From assembly GCF_905171765.1 (NCBI RefSeq), contig NC_053391.1, positions 190,908,559-190,972,558 of the forward strand: a stretch of DNA of 64,000 nucleotides, given 5' to 3'. Under the pieces are notes generated by a model. The model made no database searches. It saw only the letters and a program-made list of their open reading frames with translations, and was not told the origin of the DNA. Within the stretch, counting starts at the first letter, position 1. Every line of letters begins with the position of its first letter. The DNA is from Bufo bufo (lineage: Eukaryota > Chordata > Amphibia > Anura > Bufonidae). This document shows positions 33,686 to 44,600 of this stretch, one piece after another. Made by a program: the position numbers and the translations under genes.

Positions 33686-34945
33686 GTGGATCTCATTGCT
33701 CGGAGATTCTGGTGGCCGGCTCTTCGTAAGACGGTTGAGGGTTTTGTGGCAGCCTGCGAGACCTGCTCTCGTGCCAAGGTCTCGCATTCACGGCCATCGG
33801 GTTCTCTCCTCCCATTACCCATTCCTTCCCGTCCTTGGACGCATCTGTCCATGGACTTCATTACGGACCTGCGTCGTTCCTCGGGGAAAACTGTGATTCT
33901 GGTAGTAGTGGACCGTTTTAGCAAAATGGTGCATTTCATTCCCTTTCTTGGGTTACCCAATGCTAAGACGCTGGCGCAAGCATTTGTTGATCACATTGTC
34001 AAGTTGCATGGCATTCCTTCAGACATAGTTTCTGATAGGGGCACGCAGTTTGTTTCCAGATTCTGGAAGGCCTTCTGTTCTCGCTTGGGGGTTCGGTTGT
34101 CGTTCTCTTCTGCTTTTCACCCGCAGTCGAATGGCCAGACCGAACGCGTCAATCAGATTCTGGAGACATATCTGCACTGTTTTGTGGCAGAGAATCAGGA
34201 GGATTGGTGTTCTTTTTTGTCCCTTGCTGAGTTTGCTTTAAATAACCGTCGCCAGGAGTCCTCTGATAAGTCACCATTTTTTGGTGCATATGGGTTTCCT
34301 CCGCAGTTTGGGACATTCTCTGGAGAGGGGTCTTCTGGTTTACCTGATGAGGAGAGATTTTCCTCGTCTTTGTCATTTATTTGGCAAAAGATTCAGGGTA
34401 ATCTGAAGAAGATGAGTGAGAGATATAAGCGTGTGGCGGATAAGAGACGTGTGCCTGGTTCGGAACTGAATGTGGGTGATCTGATGTGGTTGTCTACAAA
34501 GAATATCAAACTGAAGGTTCCTTCCTGGAAGTTGGGTCCTAAGTTTATTGGGCCTTACAAGATCTTGTCCGTCATCAATCCCGTTGCCTTCAGTCTTGAT
34601 CTTCATCAGACTTGGAAGATCCATAATGTTTTTCACAGGTCCCTATTAAAACCGTATGTCCAACCCACTGTACCCTGCTCTTTGCCTCCTCCTCCGATTG
34701 TTGTTGATGGTAATCTTGAATTTCAGGTCTCTGGGATTGTGGATTCTCGCATTATACGCGGTTCTCTCAAGTACCTCGTTCATTGGGAGGGTTATGGTCC
34801 TGAGGAGAGGATGTGGGTCCCAGTGGCGGACATTAAGGCCACTCGTCTCATCAGGGCTTTCCATAGGTCCCATCCTGAGAAGGTGGGCTCTGAGTGTCCA
34901 GAGTCCACTCGTAGACGGAGGGACAGTACACCGACAGCTCTCTGA
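33686..34945 (+). CDS. pol: Gypsy integrase with C-terminal chromodomain
   Basis: The 419-codon frame starts inside the HHCC zinc-binding domain (AACETCSRAK near residue 27); its first part lies in a shifted frame at 33485-33685. The catalytic core has Asp in MDFITDL (about residue 55), Asp in VSDRGTQFVSRFW (about 115) and Glu in NGQTERVNQ (about 151). A chromodomain, YLVHWEGYGPEERMWVP, lies at about residues 355-400; such domains direct integration to particular chromatin and define chromoviruses. The frame ends inside the start of the 3' LTR, a common overlap. The integrase itself looks intact. Confidence 0.92.
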   Translation: MDLIARRFWWPALRKTVEGFVAACETCSRAKVSHSRPSGSLLPLPIPSRPWTHLSMDFITDLRRSSGKTVILVVVDRFSKMVHFIPFLGLPNAKTLAQAFVDHIVKLHGIPSDIVSDRGTQFVSRFWKAFCSRLGVRLSFSSAFHPQSNGQTERVNQILETYLHCFVAENQEDWCSFLSLAEFALNNRRQESSDKSPFFGAYGFPPQFGTFSGEGSSGLPDEERFSSSLSFIWQKIQGNLKKMSERYKRVADKRRVPGSELNVGDLMWLSTKNIKLKVPSWKLGPKFIGPYKILSVINPVAFSLDLHQTWKIHNVFHRSLLKPYVQPTVPCSLPPPPIVVDGNLEFQVSGIVDSRIIRGSLKYLVHWEGYGPEERMWVPVADIKATRLIRAFHRSHPEKVGSECPESTRRRRDSTPTAL

Positions 34946-35453
34946 GAAGGTCTGACAGACGTTCTTCTGTACCTCTTGCATGATGTTCTTTGTTTTGGTT
35001 TGACTCTGTCATCTCCTTTCCTTCTCTCAGCTGTCACCTATTTACACTGATTGCCTCCCTTTATATTCCCTCCCATACTGCCTCACTTTGCGGTTTATAC
35101 TACTTCCTGGATTGTGTTCACTGCTGGATGCTGCAACTGTTGATTCCTCAGATAAGTCTTTTTCCTTTATTTGTGTTTCCATGCTGGCTTGATTCTAGGT
35201 GACCCTGACTCTCTCCGTATTAAGTGCAGGGAGCCGGTGGTCGTGTCCCCTCACTATTATAGGGTTTTCAGGTGTCACACAGTCTAGGTACGAGGGCATG
35301 CCATCGTCTATCATAAAGATCTTTGCATGGGCATAGCAGTCAGGGAGAGCTCTAGGGGTTTTATAGGGCTCACCCATATGTTCCTTAGTTTGGGATCAAG
35401 TCAGTCAGATGTTTATTTATAACTTCCAGTTTTCTGCAATACCATCCGTGACA
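34926..35453 (+). repeat. Gypsy 3' LTR
   Basis: The LTR starts near 34926 (its first bases are altered from the TGTCACC of the 5' LTR) and ends CCATCCGTGACA at 35453. A purine-rich stretch (AGACGGAGGGACA) comes just before it and may be the polypurine tract. The integrase stop lies 20 bp inside the LTR. Confidence 0.88.
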
Positions 35454-35739
35454 GAGGTTCAACCAGTTATTAAATCCAAGGGTTCACATACTTTTTCCAC
35501 CTGCACTGTAAATGTTTACATGGTGTGTTCAATAAAAACATACTAACATTTAATTATTTGTGTGTTATTAGTTTAAGCAGACTGTGATTGTCTATTGTTG
35601 TGACTTAGATGAAGATCAGATCACATTTTATGACCAATTTGTGCAGAAATCCATATCATTCCAAAGGGTTCACATACTTTTTCTTGCAACTTTATATACC
35701 ATTTAATAGGCTCAATGCGAGCAGTAATAGAAGGGGAAG

Positions 35740-38700
35740 TGGCCATGCTGCTGATGATGCACGCAGAGGCCGTGGCCCTGGTGTGGTAAAACTGTGCCTG
35801 CTGCCAGAGGACAAGAAACACACTCATCCACGATACCTAGCTTCATGTCCCAGTTTGCAGGGCGGCGCAGGACACCACTCTCGAAGTCACACCAGTGCGA
35901 CCAGGTGGTCAGTTGGATTGCAGCAGATAATGCTTCCAGTCGGTTAAGCACCACCCTGTCTTCCACAAAGTCCAGTCACAGTAGCCAAGAGTCTGGTCAA
36001 CAGAATCCTCACCCTGATCCTCCTTCCTCCCACCATGGAGAGTCTTGGCAAACAAGTGATTCCACACTCGGATATTCCGAGGAGCTCTTTTCAGCACCAT
36101 TCCTTGATTTGGGCCTCTCGCCAAGCCCGCTTGAAGAGGGGCATAAGGAGATCTTGTGCACTGATTCCCAAACTCTTGAGCATCCACAGTCAGAAGAAGA
36201 TGACTGTGGGGAATGGCAATTAGTGTTTCACAAGGTGGATGATGATGATGAGACACAGTTGCCAATAAGTCAACAGCAATTAGGTGTCTCAAGAGGTTGA
36301 TCATGAGGATGAGACACAGTTGTCAATAAGTGAGGTTCTTGTTAGGTCAAAAAGTCAAGAGGATGACCAGAGTGAGGAAGTGGAAGAGGAGGTGGTGGAC
36401 GAGGAAATCACTGACCTAACCTGGGAAGGTGGCAAGCCGAGCGAGGACAGCAGTACAGAGGGGGCGGGATCCACAGCACCACAACAGGCTGGAAGAGGCA
36501 GTGGGGTGGCAAAAGGGAGAAGGCGGGCCACACCAAACAGGCCCGCAACTGTTCCCCGGAGCACCCCCTTACGGCAATCTGCCAAGGGGTAGGTGTTCCG
36601 CAGTCTGGCGTTTTATTGAGGAAAGTACGGACGATAAAAGAATTGTCATTTGCAACCTGTGCAGTACCAAAATGAGTAGGGGCGTGAACACTAGCAACCT
36701 CACCACCAGCATAATCCGCCACATGGCATCAAAGCACCCTAATAGGTGGGCCGAACGCCTGATCCAAAAATCAGTGTCTGCGGGTCACACTACTGCCTCC
36801 TCTTCCCCTGTGTTATATGCTGGCCAATCCCCTGTCCAAGACGCAGGACCAGATGCATCCTGCCCTGCACCTGGACCTTCGCAAGCACCATCAGCAAGCA
36901 CATCCACTTCTGTGTCCCAGAGCAGTGTACAAATGTCCATACCCCAGGCCTTTGAACGAAAGTGCAAATACCCAGCCACCCACAGGCCATGGCAGTAAAT
37001 GTGCACCTTTCAAAATTGCTGGCCCAGGAAATGTTGCCATTTAGGAAACTGTAGATGTAGATTGCCATGTAGGCAGCTGTAGATGACTTTTGGAAATGGG
37101 CACACACGCGGCGCACCTTCACCAGTAGCTCAGGCAAATTGGGCTAGGTTTTGAGAAACCGCTGAACAACTAAGTTGAAGACGTGGGCTAGGCATGGACA
37201 CTGAGGCTTCTCGCAGCCTGATGGTGGCGGCCGTCCCTCATTACTCAGTCCCCAGCCGCGACTATTTTTTCCGGTGTGCCGTCCCCGCCTTACACCAGCA
37301 TGTGTCCCGTAACATCACCTGTGCCCTGACCAACGCAGTTATTGGGAAGGTCCACTTAACGACTGACACATGGACAAGTGCTTTTGGCCAGGGACGCTAT
37401 TTTTCCCTGACGGCACACTGGGTGAAGGTTGTGAAGGCTGGGAGCGAGTCGTACCCTGGGATGGCACAGGTGCTACCAACGCCAAGGATTGCGGGCCCTA
37501 CTTCCATCAGGATTTCTGCCACCACCTACATTAGTGGCTGCAACGTCCCCCCCCCTTCTTCTCCTCCAACTTCTCCTTTACTTCCACCTCTGAATTCTCA
37601 TCTTGTAGCTCCAGTAAGCCATCAGTCAGTAGCTGGAAGCAGTGTAACACTGCAGTGGGGAAGCGGCAACAGGCCATGCTGAAACTAATTTGCTTAGGTG
37701 ACAAACAGCACACCGCCGCAGAGCTGTGGCAGGGCATAAGGGACCAGACTGAGCTGTAGCTCTCGCCACTCAACCTAAAACCAGGCATGGTTGTGTCTGA
37801 TAATGGCCGTAACTTGGTGGTGGCTTTGGAGCTCGGCAGGCTCACACACATACCATGCCTAGCCCACATCTTCAACTTAGTGTTTCAGCGGTTTCTCAAA
37901 ACCTACCCCAATTTGCCTGAGCTACTGGTGAAGGTGCGCCGCTCGTGTGCCCATTTTCAAAAGTCATCTACAGCTTCCGCCAGTAAACGACTGTTGTGCG
38001 ACGTGAGCACGCGCTGGAACTCCACGTTTCACATGTTGCCCAGGCTTTGTGAGCAGCAGAGGGCAGTAGTGGAATACCAGCTGCAACATGGTCATCGCCT
38101 TTCCAGTCAGCTTTCGCTCTTCACAAGCGACGAGGGGGCATGGATGTCTGACCTCTGTGAGGTTTTACGCAACTTTGAGGAATCAACACAGATGGTGAGT
38201 GGCGATGCCACTATTATCAGCGTAACCATCCCACTTCTGTGTCTACTGAAACGCTCGCTGATCACAATGAAGGCGGACGCTTTGCATGTGGAAGAGGTGG
38301 AAATGGGGGAAGACAGTACACAGGGTGATAGCCAGACCACCCTCAGTTCATCTTCTAAGCGCGACTTGGATGATGATGAGGAGATGGTTGACTCCGCTAC
38401 AGAGGGTAGTACCCATGGAAGTTTTATTCCATCTGTTCAGTGTGGATCGGCCGAAGAGGAGGAAGAGGATGAGGAGATTGAGAGTCATCCTCCTGGTGAG
38501 GACAGCAAAGTCTTGTCTGTTGGCTGACTTTATATTATGCTGCCTTTCCCGTGACCCATGCGTTATACGCATTTTGGCCAACACCGATTACTGGTTGTTC
38601 ACCCTTCTTGACCCTCGCTACAAAGAGAACTTCTCATCTCTCATTCCTGTGGTGGAGAGGACTGGCAAAATGGTGCAATACCAGAAGGTCCTTTTGGAAA

Positions 38701-38899
38701 AGTTGCTCCAAAAATTTCCAGCTGACACGCTGGTGGCAGAGTACATAGTTCCTTGGGCAACCAAGGAGGGGAGACGAGGAGAACACACAGCAGTTCAAAC
38801 AGAGGCAGGGCAACACTCTCCAAGGCCTGGAACAGTTTCATGACAACCCGCCAGCACCCTCACCCTGATGCGCGGCCTAGTGTCACAAGGAGGGAAAAG
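35740..38899 (+). pseudogene. hAT-A BED-type transposase, 5' part of pseudogene
   Basis: Fragments in several frames follow the order of the hAT-B transposase. They are an acidic/Ser-rich N-terminus (35800-36590), a BED zinc finger with VICNLCSTKMSRG and HMASKH (36610-36740), the first catalytic Asp in TTDTWTSAFGQGRYFS (near 37355), VVSDNGRNLVVAL (near 37790), the CLAH box (IPCLAHIFNLVF near 37850), and PTRW-type sequence (DVSTRWNSTFHM near 38000). Many frameshifts separate these. A 126-bp inverted copy of 37854-37979 sits at 37072-37197. The LTR element at 38900 then cuts the gene. Confidence 0.85.
37072..37197 (-). repeat. Inverted copy of the transposase's own coding segment
   Basis: The segment is the reverse complement of 37854-37979, the part of the same pseudogene encoding the CLAH region onward. 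It lies within the region where the Asp-containing domain should begin and disrupts it. It is an internal inverted duplication of about 126 bp with small differences. Confidence 0.8.
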
Positions 38900-39862
38900 T
38901 GTCACAGCCTCGTTGTTGTGCGCGTAACACGTTGCCATGCATACCGGTTGCCAGGGGCAACGCATTTATGTCGGCTTGTATGTGCCTTTCTCCCCTTCTC
39001 CTGGTTCCTCCCCTGTTTGGTGCTGGAGGGGTTAACTACCTTGCTGGGTGTAGTCATTAGGTGCTTCTTATACCTGTGGCTTTAGGCCAGGAGTCAGTTG
39101 TACTCCAGCCTTGGTGTGTGCTGGAGTTATTCTCCTTGTCTAGATGTTCCAATTTACAGGGTGAGGGCCACCTAGTGAGACATCGATGTCTCCAGCGATG
39201 TCTTCCTTATGTCTCCTCCATTTTTCTACCTTACCTGTTGTTATGTTTGGTGTGGGTATATGTTCTGGATGCTAGATGCTCCCCAGTTTGTCTGTTGTGT
39301 CCTCCGGAAGGGGGCTCCATGGTTTCCCGAAGGGGTGAACCAAAAGTCAAGTATGTGAGCTGTTGCTGGACTGCTGTTTCCTGTGTGTCAGTACGTACTG
39401 CATCCTTTGGTGTTTGGATTGCAGTTAGTTTGTATGGGTTCCAGTTTATCTCAGTGTGTTCTTCTTTGGTGCCTTCCAGCAGCTGCGGCAGGTAAGTCAC
39501 CAAGTATTCCACTGTTCTTGGTTCAGTGGTTTCTTACCACTGGATACATACCTGCCATTCCACTTGGCATTTCTCTGCTACTAGGCCGGTTGAGACTCCT
39601 GTTCTTCCGTGTCTTGGAAGAACAGGTCGTCTCTCACCTGCTCCTATGTGAAGGATTATCAGGGTGACTCACGGTCCTAGGTATCCTGGGTATGAGCCGT
39701 CCTACCATCCAGGTCCACCCATAAAGTGAGGAGTTAGGGCGAGGATTAGGTACGCTTTAGGAAGTGACCTGCTCCCTTATCCCGGCATCCTGGTCTAGCT
39801 GCTTCCCTGCATACCCGCCTTATCGTACGGTTGGGAGTTTCCCCCCACTCCCCACCATGACA
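38900..39862 (+). repeat. 5' LTR of the short LTR retrotransposon
   Basis: The unit starts TGTCACAGCC and ends CACCATGACA. It is highly similar to 40382-41342, with point differences and short indels. The long frames in both copies (for example 39061-39495) are mirrored between LTRs and carry no known motif. Confidence 0.88.
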
Positions 39863-40381
39863 GTATGTCCCACTATGGCTCCTCTGTCTACGCCTTCGGA
39901 AGAGGGCTCAGCATGTGTTGCCTTCCGTTTTCTGGCATGCATGCTTATCTTCCAGAGGGAGGGTGAAAGGTGAGATGCTGTTAACAGTGCAGTTCTCTGT
40001 GACAATTGTTGCAGTAGGTGTGAACCGTCACTTGTGTTTGTGTCTCCCCTCGTCCATGTCTCTGTGGTTCAGTTGCTTGTGTTGTGTTGTCTGGCTGCAT
40101 TCCTTGTTGTATTGGCTCTGGTGTTTGCTGGTTGGGGATGCATGCTGGTAGCGACCTGGTGTGAACTGTGTCTGAATGTGGACGCAGTGGTCAGTGCAGT
40201 CTCTCCTGGCTGTTTGTTGGCTGACTGCCTAGTTCCTAGTTGTTGGCTCCGGGGTGCTGGTGGCAGTCTTAGGGAGACTCTCTGGCACTGACACAGATTT
40301 TTCCATTTTTTTTTCTCTGTTGTTTTGAGTGTTCCATTTAGTTTCTCCTTTTTCAGTTGGGAGGGCTTTGAGGGGTGGGAG
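39863..40381 (+). other. Internal region of the short LTR retrotransposon
   Basis: The 519 bp hold no Gag or Pol motif. I could not recognise a primer-binding site after the 5' LTR. The last 12 bp are purine-rich and fit a polypurine tract. Confidence 0.7.
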
Positions 40382-41342
40382 TGTCACGGCCTTGGTGTTG
40401 TGCGCGTGGCACGTTGCCATGCATGCCAGTTCCCAGGGGCAACGCATTTATGTCGGCTTATATGTGCCTTTCTCCCCTTCTCCTGGTTCCTCCCCTGTTT
40501 GGTGCTGGAGGGGTTAACTACCTTGCTGGGTGTGGTCACTAGGTGCTTCTTATACCTGTGGCTTTAGGCCAGGAGTCAGTTGTACTCCAGCCTTGGTGTG
40601 TGCTGGAGTTATTCTCCTTGTCTAGATGTTTCAATTTACAGGGTGAGGGCCACCTAGTGAGACATCGATGTCTCCAGCGATGTCTTCCTTATGTCTCCTC
40701 CATTTTTCTACCTTACCTGTTGTTATGTTTGGTGTGGGTATATGTTCTGGATGCTAGATGCTCCCCAGTTTGTCTGTTGTGTCCTCCGGAAGGGGGCTCC
40801 ATGGTTTCCCGAAGGGGTGAACCAAAAGTCAAGTATGTGAGCTGTTGCTGGACTGCTGTTTCCTGTGTGTCAGTACGTACTGCATCCGTTTGGTGTTTGG
40901 ATTGCAGTTAGTTTGTATGGTTTCCAGTTTATCACAGTGTGTTGTTCTTTGGTGCCTTCCAGCTGCTGCGGCAGGTAAGTCACCAAGTATTCCGTTGTTC
41001 TTGGTTTAGTGGTTTCTTAACATTGGATATTTACCTGCTGTTCCACTTGGCATTTCTCTGCTACTAGGCCGGTTGAGACTCCTGTTCTTCCGTGTCTTGG
41101 AAGAAAAGGTCGTCTCTCCCCTGCTCCTATGTGAGGGATTATCAGGGTGACTCAGAGTTCTAGGTATCCTGGGTATGAACCGTCCTACCATCCAGGTCCG
41201 CTCATACGGTGAGGAGTTAGGACGAGGATTAGGGATGCTTTAGGAGGTGACCTGCTCCCTTATACCGGCATCCTGGCCTAGCTGCTTCCCCGCATACCCA
41301 ATATCGTACGGTGGGAAGTTTCCCCCACCCTCCATCGTGACA
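40382..41342 (+). repeat. 3' LTR of the short LTR retrotransposon
   Basis: The unit starts TGTCACGGCC and ends ATCGTGACA, followed by AAAAG. It retains the TGTCAC/GTGACA terminal inverted repeat more exactly than the 5' copy. Confidence 0.88.
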
Positions 41343-41347
41343 AAAAG

Positions 41348-41614
41348 TTTTGGAAGATGGTGAAGGAGTACGTAGCAGACCGTGTCAGCGTCCTCAGTGG
41401 ACACTTGGCATGAACTGGCACGCTACGCCTAGGAGGTGCTGGCCTGCCCTTCCGCCAGCGTTTTGTTAGAGCGGGTATTTAGTGCTGCTGGGGGCATAAT
41501 AACTGATAAGCGCATCCGCCTGTCAACTGAAAATGCTGACAGGTTGACTCTTATCAAAATGAACAAGGCCTGGATTGCCCCTGACTTCTCTACTCCACCA
41601 GAGGAAAACGGCTG
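41348..41614 (+). pseudogene. hAT-A transposase, C-terminal hATC dimerisation domain
   Basis: Transposase sequence resumes directly after the LTR element. It contains ASVLLERVFSAAGGIITDKR and LTLIKMNKAWIAPDF, the hATC dimerisation domain with the conserved Glu-Arg-Val-Phe box. It ends in ENG and a TGA near 41612. The corresponding region of hAT-B reads SERVFSTAGGVITDKR, so the two families are related. It is the 3' exon-like part of the pseudogene at 35740-38899. Confidence 0.88.
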
Positions 41615-41739
41615 AACATAAAAGCACTTTAAATGTGGCTTTTATGGTGTATTGAATACACTGTATTTCCATGTACCCCTTCCACCACAAAAAAGTGTAT
41701 ATGGTTCAATCTTCCTTTTCTCGTCATCCTCCTCCTCCT

Positions 41740-41990
41740 CCATCACATCAACATGCTTATTAGGCTGCCCTCGCTCCTAATGTTTTAGAGGGTCAGCTCA
41801 GCAGCAGTCCCTCACCACTAATGTTTTAGAGGGTCACCAGCAGGCCCTCGCCCCTAATGTTTTAGATGGTCAGATCAGCAGCAGGCCCTTGTCCCTAATG
41901 TTTTAGATGGTCAGATCAGCAGCAGGCCCTTGCCCCTAATGTTTTAGATGGTCAGCTCAGCAGCAGTCCCTCACCACTAATGTTTTAGAG
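41740..41990. repeat. Tandem repeats in the hAT-A 3' region, left part
   Basis: The phrase CCCTAATGTTTTAGATGGTC recurs about every 42-60 bp with CAGCAGCAGGCCCT between. The array is cut at 41990 by the SPIN-like element and resumes at 44601. Confidence 0.85.
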
Positions 41991-42204
41991 CAGTGGTTCT
42001 CAACCTTTCTAAAGCCGTGACCCCTTAATATAGTTCCTCATGTTGTGGTGACCCCCAACCATTACATTTTTTTCCTTGCTACGTCATAACTAATTTTGCT
42101 ACTGTTATGAATTGTAATGTAAATATCTGATATGCAGGATGTATTTTTATTGCTACAAATTGAGCATAATTAAAGCAGAGTAATTAATCACAAAGACATC
42201 CACA

Positions 42205-43960
42205 GATCCCCCCCTAAACAGTGCAATCCACAGATCCCCCCCTAAACAGTGCCATCCACAGATCCCCCTCCCCTAAACAGTGCCATCCACAGATCCCCCT
42301 CCCCTAAACAGTGCCATCCACAGATCCCCCTCCCCTAAACAGTGCCATCCACAGATCCCCCTCCCCTAAACAGTGCCATCCACAGATCCCCCTCCCCTAA
42401 ACAGTGCCATCCACAGATCCCCCTCCCCTAAACAGTGCCATCCACAGATCCCCCCTCCCCTAAACAGTGCCATCCACAGATCCCCCTCCCCTAAACAGTG
42501 CCATCCACAGATCCCCCCTCCCCTAAACAGTGCCATCCACAGATCCCCCCTCCCCTAAACAGTGCCATCCACAGATCCCCCCTCCCCTAAACAGTGCCAT
42601 CCACAGATCCCCCCTCCCCTAAACAGTGCCATCCACAGATCCCCCCCTAAACAGTGCCATCCACAGATCCCCCCTAAACAGTGCCATCCACAGATCCCCC
42701 CTAAACAGTGCCATCCACAGATCCCCCCTAAACAGTGCCATCCACAGATCCCCCCTAAACAGTGCCATCCACAGATCCCCCCTAAACAGTGCCATCCACA
42801 GATCCCCCCTAAACAGTGCCATCCACAGATCCCCCCTAAACAGTGCCATCCACAGATCCCCCCTAAACAGTGCCATCCACAGATCCCCCCCTAAACAGTG
42901 CCATCCACAGATCCCCCCCTAAACAGTGCCATCCACAGATCCCCCCCTAAACAGTGCCATCCACAGATCCCCCCCCTAAACAGTGTCATCCACAGATCCC
43001 CCCCTAAACAGTGTCATCCACAGATCCCCCCCTAAACAGTGTCATCCACAGATCCCCCCCCCCTAAACAGTGCCATCCACAGATCCCCCCCCCTAAACAG
43101 TGCCATCCACAGATCCCCCCCCCCCTAAACAGTGCCATCCACAGATCCCCCCCCTAAACAGTGCCATCCACAGATCCCCCCCCCTAAACAGTGCCATCCA
43201 CAGATCCCCCCCCTAAACAGTGCCATCCACAGATCCCCCCCCTAAACAGTGCCATCCACAGATCCCCCCCCTAAACAGTGCCATCCACAGATCCCCCCCC
43301 TAAACAGTGCCATCCACAGATCCCCCCCCCTAAACAGTGCCATCCACAGATCCCCCCCCCTAAACAGTGCCATCCACAGATCCCCCCCTAAACAGTGCCA
43401 TCCACAGATCCCCCCCTAAACAGTGCCATCCACAGATCCCCCCCCCTAAACAGTGCCATCCACAGATCCCCCCCCTAAACAGTGCCATCCACAGATCCCC
43501 CCCTAAACAGTGCCATCCACAGATCCCCCCCCTAAACAGTGCCATCCACAGACCCCCCCCCCTAAACAGTGCCATCCACAGACCCCCCCCCCCCCTAAAC
43601 AGTGCCATCCACAGACCCCCCCCCCCCTAAACAGTGCCATCCACAGATCCCCCCCCCTAAACAGTGCCATCCACAGACCCCCCCCCCTAAACAGTGCCAT
43701 CCACAGATCCCCCCCCCTAAACAGTGCCATCCACAGATCCCCCCCTAAACAGTGCCATCCACAGATCCCCCCCTCCCCTAAACAGTGCCATGATGGCACT
43801 GTTTAGGGGAGGGGGGATCTGTGGATGGCACTGTTTAGGGGGGAGATCTGTGGATGGCACTGTTTAGGGGAGGGGGGATCTGTGGATGGCACTGTAGGCG
43901 GATCTGTGGATGGCACTGCCATCCACAGATCCCCCTACAGTGCCATCCACAGATCTCCCT
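42205..43960. repeat. C-rich minisatellite of 27-32 bp units
   Basis: About 55 units of ACAGTGCCATCCACAGAT followed by a C-run and TAA repeat in tandem. Unit length varies mainly by the C-run, which suggests slippage. Near 43795 the orientation flips (GTGCCATGATGGCAC) and a few inverted units follow. Frames such as Met-Pro-Ser-Thr-Asp-Pro repeats are artefacts of this array. Confidence 0.92.
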
Positions 43961-43965
43961 CCCCG

Positions 43966-44345
43966 ACGCTCACAGCAGTATATTTATAAACTAATCAGTA
44001 ACTACTTTAACTTTAATCATTGCTCATTGCTGAGCTCTTTACTTGGATTATAATTTATTTGGATATGGGATATCTTACTTTGTCTTAGCTCCGGTAATAG
44101 CAGGCAGTGCGGGGGGCGGCACTCACTCACTGACGTCACGCGCCTGTGCCGCCTAGTGGGAGGAGCAGGCGCGTGACGTCAGTGAGTGAGCGCCGCCCCC
44201 CGCACTGCCTGCTATTACCGGAGCTAAGACAAAGTAAGATATCCCATATCCAAATAAATTATAATCCAAGTAAAGAGCTCAGCAATGAGCAATGATTAAA
44301 GTTAAAGTAGTTACTGATTAGTTTATAAATATACTGCTGTGAGCG
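43966..44345. repeat. 380-bp near-perfect palindrome
   Basis: The left arm from GCTCACAGCAGTATATTTAT is matched by the right arm ending ATAAATATACTGCTGTGAGC, meeting near 44155 in a GC-rich core with GTGACGTCA and GCAGGCGCG. The same core style occurs at 55370-55480 in another element. Confidence 0.9.
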
Positions 44346-44600
44346 GCGTGGCCCTGTATATTCTAATCACCATGGGAACGCCTGGGGGTTAGAATATACC
44401 ATCGGATCTTCTGAGTTACTCAGCCGCAAAACAAGCACCGGCTCTGCTTGGCCCCGGGCCAGCTCGGGGCCCCAAGCAATTGATTGTTTTGCCTGTCTGT
44501 TAGCGATGGGCCTGGACCCACAATAGGAAGCCTCAGGCGACCCCTCGGAAAGGGCCGATCGACCCCAAAGGGGTCGCGACCCCTAGGTTGAGAACCGCTG

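Larger units (their letters stand above)
24569..35453 (+). mobile_element. Gypsy (chromovirus-type) LTR retrotransposon
   Basis: Two LTRs (24569-25093 and about 34926-35453) bracket gag, protease, reverse transcriptase, RNase H, integrase and a chromodomain in the Ty3/Gypsy order. The 5-bp duplication GAGGT lies at 24564-24568 and 35454-35458, within Tc1 sequence that is continuous across the gap. The coding region is broken by frameshifts, a stop and a 5.6 kb insertion. The solo LTR at 11147 is the same family. Confidence 0.93.
23179..35692 (+). mobile_element. Tc1-like transposon split by a Gypsy element
   Basis: The left end TA + CAGTTGCAA (TA at 23177-23178) matches the inverted right end TTGCAACTT + TA (35693-35694). 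The inverted repeats are about 220 bp, and each holds two copies of a direct repeat near AAAAGTATGTGAACCC (23190 and 23377 on the left; 35480 and 35665 on the right). This is the IR/DR layout known from Sleeping Beauty-type Tc1 elements. The Gypsy element 24569-35453 interrupts the end of the transposase gene. Confidence 0.9.
38900..41342 (+). mobile_element. Short non-autonomous LTR retrotransposon
   Basis: Two LTRs of about 961-963 bp (38900-39862 and 40382-41342) begin TGTCAC and end GTGACA or ATGACA. The 5-bp duplication AAAAG lies at 38895-38899 and 41343-41347, inside the hAT-A transposase. The internal region is only 519 bp and encodes no retroelement protein. A purine-rich GAGGGGTGGGAG sits right before the second LTR, as a polypurine tract should. 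It must have used enzymes from another element. Confidence 0.9.
41991..44600. mobile_element. SPIN-like non-autonomous hAT element carrying a satellite
   Basis: The left end is CAGTGGTTCTCAACCT and the inverted right end CAGCGGTTCTCAACCT. The perfect 8-bp duplication TTTTAGAG flanks it (41983-41990 and 44601-44608). The termini, the GTGACCCC and GGGGTCGCGACCCC blocks next to them, and the subterminal ATATCTGATATGCAGGATG are those I know for SPIN hAT elements. No transposase is present; the interior is a long C-rich tandem array and a palindrome. It sits inside the hAT-A 3' repeats. Confidence 0.85.

Noticed and set aside
35794..36300. Independent 168-residue gene
   Set aside because: Its Ser-rich and acidic sequence and position match the N-terminal region of the hAT-A transposase pseudogene.
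36990..37140. Minus-strand ORF resembling a transposase piece
   Set aside because: It is the inverted internal copy of the hAT-A transposase, not a separate gene.
39061..40911. Repeated 122-144-residue ORF (MLLIPVALGQESVV type)
   Set aside because: It occurs once in each LTR of the short LTR retrotransposon and carries no known motif; it is LTR sequence.
42373..43806. Long open frames with Pro/His or Trp/Met repeats on both strands
   Set aside because: They arise because a short tandem unit lacks stops; the frames change with C-run length and appear on both strands.
42205..43960. CRISPR-like array of short repeats
   Set aside because: Units are directly contiguous with no unique spacers, vary by C-run length and sit inside a eukaryotic hAT element; this is a minisatellite.
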